From Ruegeria sp. HKCCD7303 (GTDB lineage: Bacteria; Pseudomonadota; Alphaproteobacteria; Rhodobacterales; Rhodobacteraceae), in contig NZ_WVRE01000012.1 in assembly GCF_013111185.1 (NCBI RefSeq), forward strand, positions 30,800 to 94,799: DNA of 64,000 nt. The letters are read 5' to 3'. The notes under the pieces were generated by a model. The model saw only the letters and a list, made by a program, of their open reading frames with translations, searched no databases and had not been told where the DNA came from. The position numbers and the translations under genes were made by a program. Below, in pieces: positions 63,188 through 64,000 of this stretch. Numbering within the stretch: the stretch's first letter is position 1; the number at the start of each line of letters is the position of its first letter.

Positions 63188-63802
63188 ATGCAGGCCGTGA
63201 ACCAGATATTCCGCCGTATTCCGGTATGGGCCATTTACCTGCTTGGCGCGCTACCTGCGCCCTGGCTGTTTTACCTCGGCCTGTCCGGGGGGCTGGGTAT
63301 CGACCCGATCGAAGCGCTGGAGCATCGCTATGGCGAACTGGCCCTGCAACTTTTGATCGCTGGTCTGGCAATCACGCCCCTGCGCCGGATTGCGGGTCTG
63401 AACCTGATGAAGTTCCGGCGCGCGATTGGAGTGCTGACATTTTCATATGTCAGTCTGCATCTTCTTGTTTGGCTGATCTTGGATGTACAGCTTCCCAGTC
63501 AGATTTGGGCGGATATTCTCAAGCGTCCTTATATCACGGTCGGCATGGCGGCCTTCCTTCTTATGGTGCCGCTGGCGGTGACTTCCAACAATTGGTCGGT
63601 GCGCAGGTTAGGGACGCGTTGGCGCAAGCTCCACCGTTTGGTGTACCCAGTCGCTCTGTTGGGTGCCTTACACTTCGTGATGCTGGCCAAAGGGTTCCAG
63701 ATCGAGCCGCTTGTCTATCTGACGATCATTCTCACACTTCTTGCCTTGCGTTTGCCGACTCCAAGACTCGTTTCCGGAAGCAAAACTGCAGACTCCGCCT
63801 GA
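63188..63802 (+). CDS. msrQ: Heme-binding membrane subunit MsrQ (YedZ)
   Basis: A 204-residue integral membrane protein of the ferric-reductase-like family with about six helices. It takes electrons from the quinone pool or flavin reductase and passes them via b-type heme to MsrP. Heme-ligand histidines are in TFSYVSLHLLVWLIL and WRKLHRLVYPVALLGALHF. The start ATG 63188 lies four bases after the msrP stop. The C-terminus (PTPRLVSGSKTADSA) is cytosolic. It ends the last annotated operon; the remaining 198 bases to the window edge are AT-rich and show no gene. Confidence 0.94.
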   Translation: MQAVNQIFRRIPVWAIYLLGALPAPWLFYLGLSGGLGIDPIEALEHRYGELALQLLIAGLAITPLRRIAGLNLMKFRRAIGVLTFSYVSLHLLVWLILDVQLPSQIWADILKRPYITVGMAAFLLMVPLAVTSNNWSVRRLGTRWRKLHRLVYPVALLGALHFVMLAKGFQIEPLVYLTIILTLLALRLPTPRLVSGSKTADSA

Positions 63803-64000
63803 ATCGACGCCGAGTCTGTGGGTAACCGTGTGCATAAGGGGGCAGGGCTCTGAAGTTTCGAGTGTTCTTGGCTGGTTTAGGCGGTTTTGGGCGAGAGAAT
63901 TCCATCATATCTAATTGATTTTAAGTATAAAAATCTGCATCAGAGAAAAACTTTTGATTTTTTGTTTTTTTGGGTTGCGGGTTTTGGGAGTAAACCTTAG

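Noticed and set aside
63803..64000. AT-rich stretch at the right edge as a possible origin or attachment site
   Set aside because: Only a general AT bias and T-runs are visible; no DnaA boxes, direct repeats or tRNA end were found.

Overview
The window looks like a chromosomal stretch from a Roseobacter-group member of the Rhodobacteraceae (Alphaproteobacteria). Grounds: a Rhodobacter-type 5-aminolevulinate synthase, a 41-residue type B ribosomal protein L36 next to a tRNA-Val(GAC) gene, AcnB, MsrP/MsrQ, DinB with an N-terminal zinc ribbon, a YeeE/YedE permease, several MBL-fold hydrolases and CIA30/TspO genes. Base composition is moderate over most of the window. It is visibly more GC-rich at about 22.3-28.1 kb and in the housekeeping block after about 46.8 kb. 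No phage, intact insertion sequence, CRISPR array or rRNA was found.

Layout. 1-4.5 kb: a DUF302 gene running in from the left edge, hemA, a sulfur-type YeeE permease, then two MBL-fold hydrolases on the other strand. 5.1-9.8 kb: SDR, lactonase-like MBL, aminotransferase, DUF427 and a COQ8/AarF kinase-like gene. 10-15.4 kb: a DUF393 protein opposite a tightly coupled light-repair operon holding three photolyase/cryptochrome relatives and a DUF2256 zinc-ribbon protein; the middle photolyase appears circularly permuted. 15.4-20.5 kb: an interrupted YdeI gene, an SLC13 permease, a haloalkane-dehalogenase-like hydrolase and a deletion scar joining half of a LysR gene to half of a SnoaL gene. 20.7-22.2 kb: a secreted protein, TspO and CIA30.

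22.3-28.4 kb is a small accessory island. It has a GlxA-type regulator divergent from a tandem CaiB/BaiF CoA-transferase and an N,N-dimethylformamidase large-subunit-like protein, followed by a decayed LysR gene. Two diverged 93-bp copies of one sequence flank it in opposite orientation. This looks like an uncharacterised catabolic unit for an amide or acyl-CoA substrate.

28.5-41 kb holds a phospholipase D-like lipoprotein, a CPA1 antiporter with a C-terminal cyclic-nucleotide-binding domain, and an opposing three-gene phosphorelay: a roughly 2,150-residue histidine kinase with nine tandem GAF domains and two receivers, a stand-alone Hpt protein, and a receiver-class III cyclase. The cyclase could make the ligand of the neighbouring antiporter; this is the most system-like arrangement in the window.

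From 41 kb on are gltS with a truncated AraC regulator, a CHAP lipoprotein, an EamA exporter and a serine hydrolase. Then come mainly core genes: acnB, an Lrp regulator divergent from phhA, an XRE-cupin/GNAT pair, a ferric-iron binding protein, rpmJ, tRNA-Val, N-formylglutamate amidohydrolase, dinB, pyrF, clpB behind a heat-shock-like promoter, a flavodoxin-fold oxidoreductase, a TAT-exported cyclase-family hydrolase, and msrP-msrQ for repair of oxidised periplasmic methionines. All functional calls come from reading translated sequence by eye; no database search was run.
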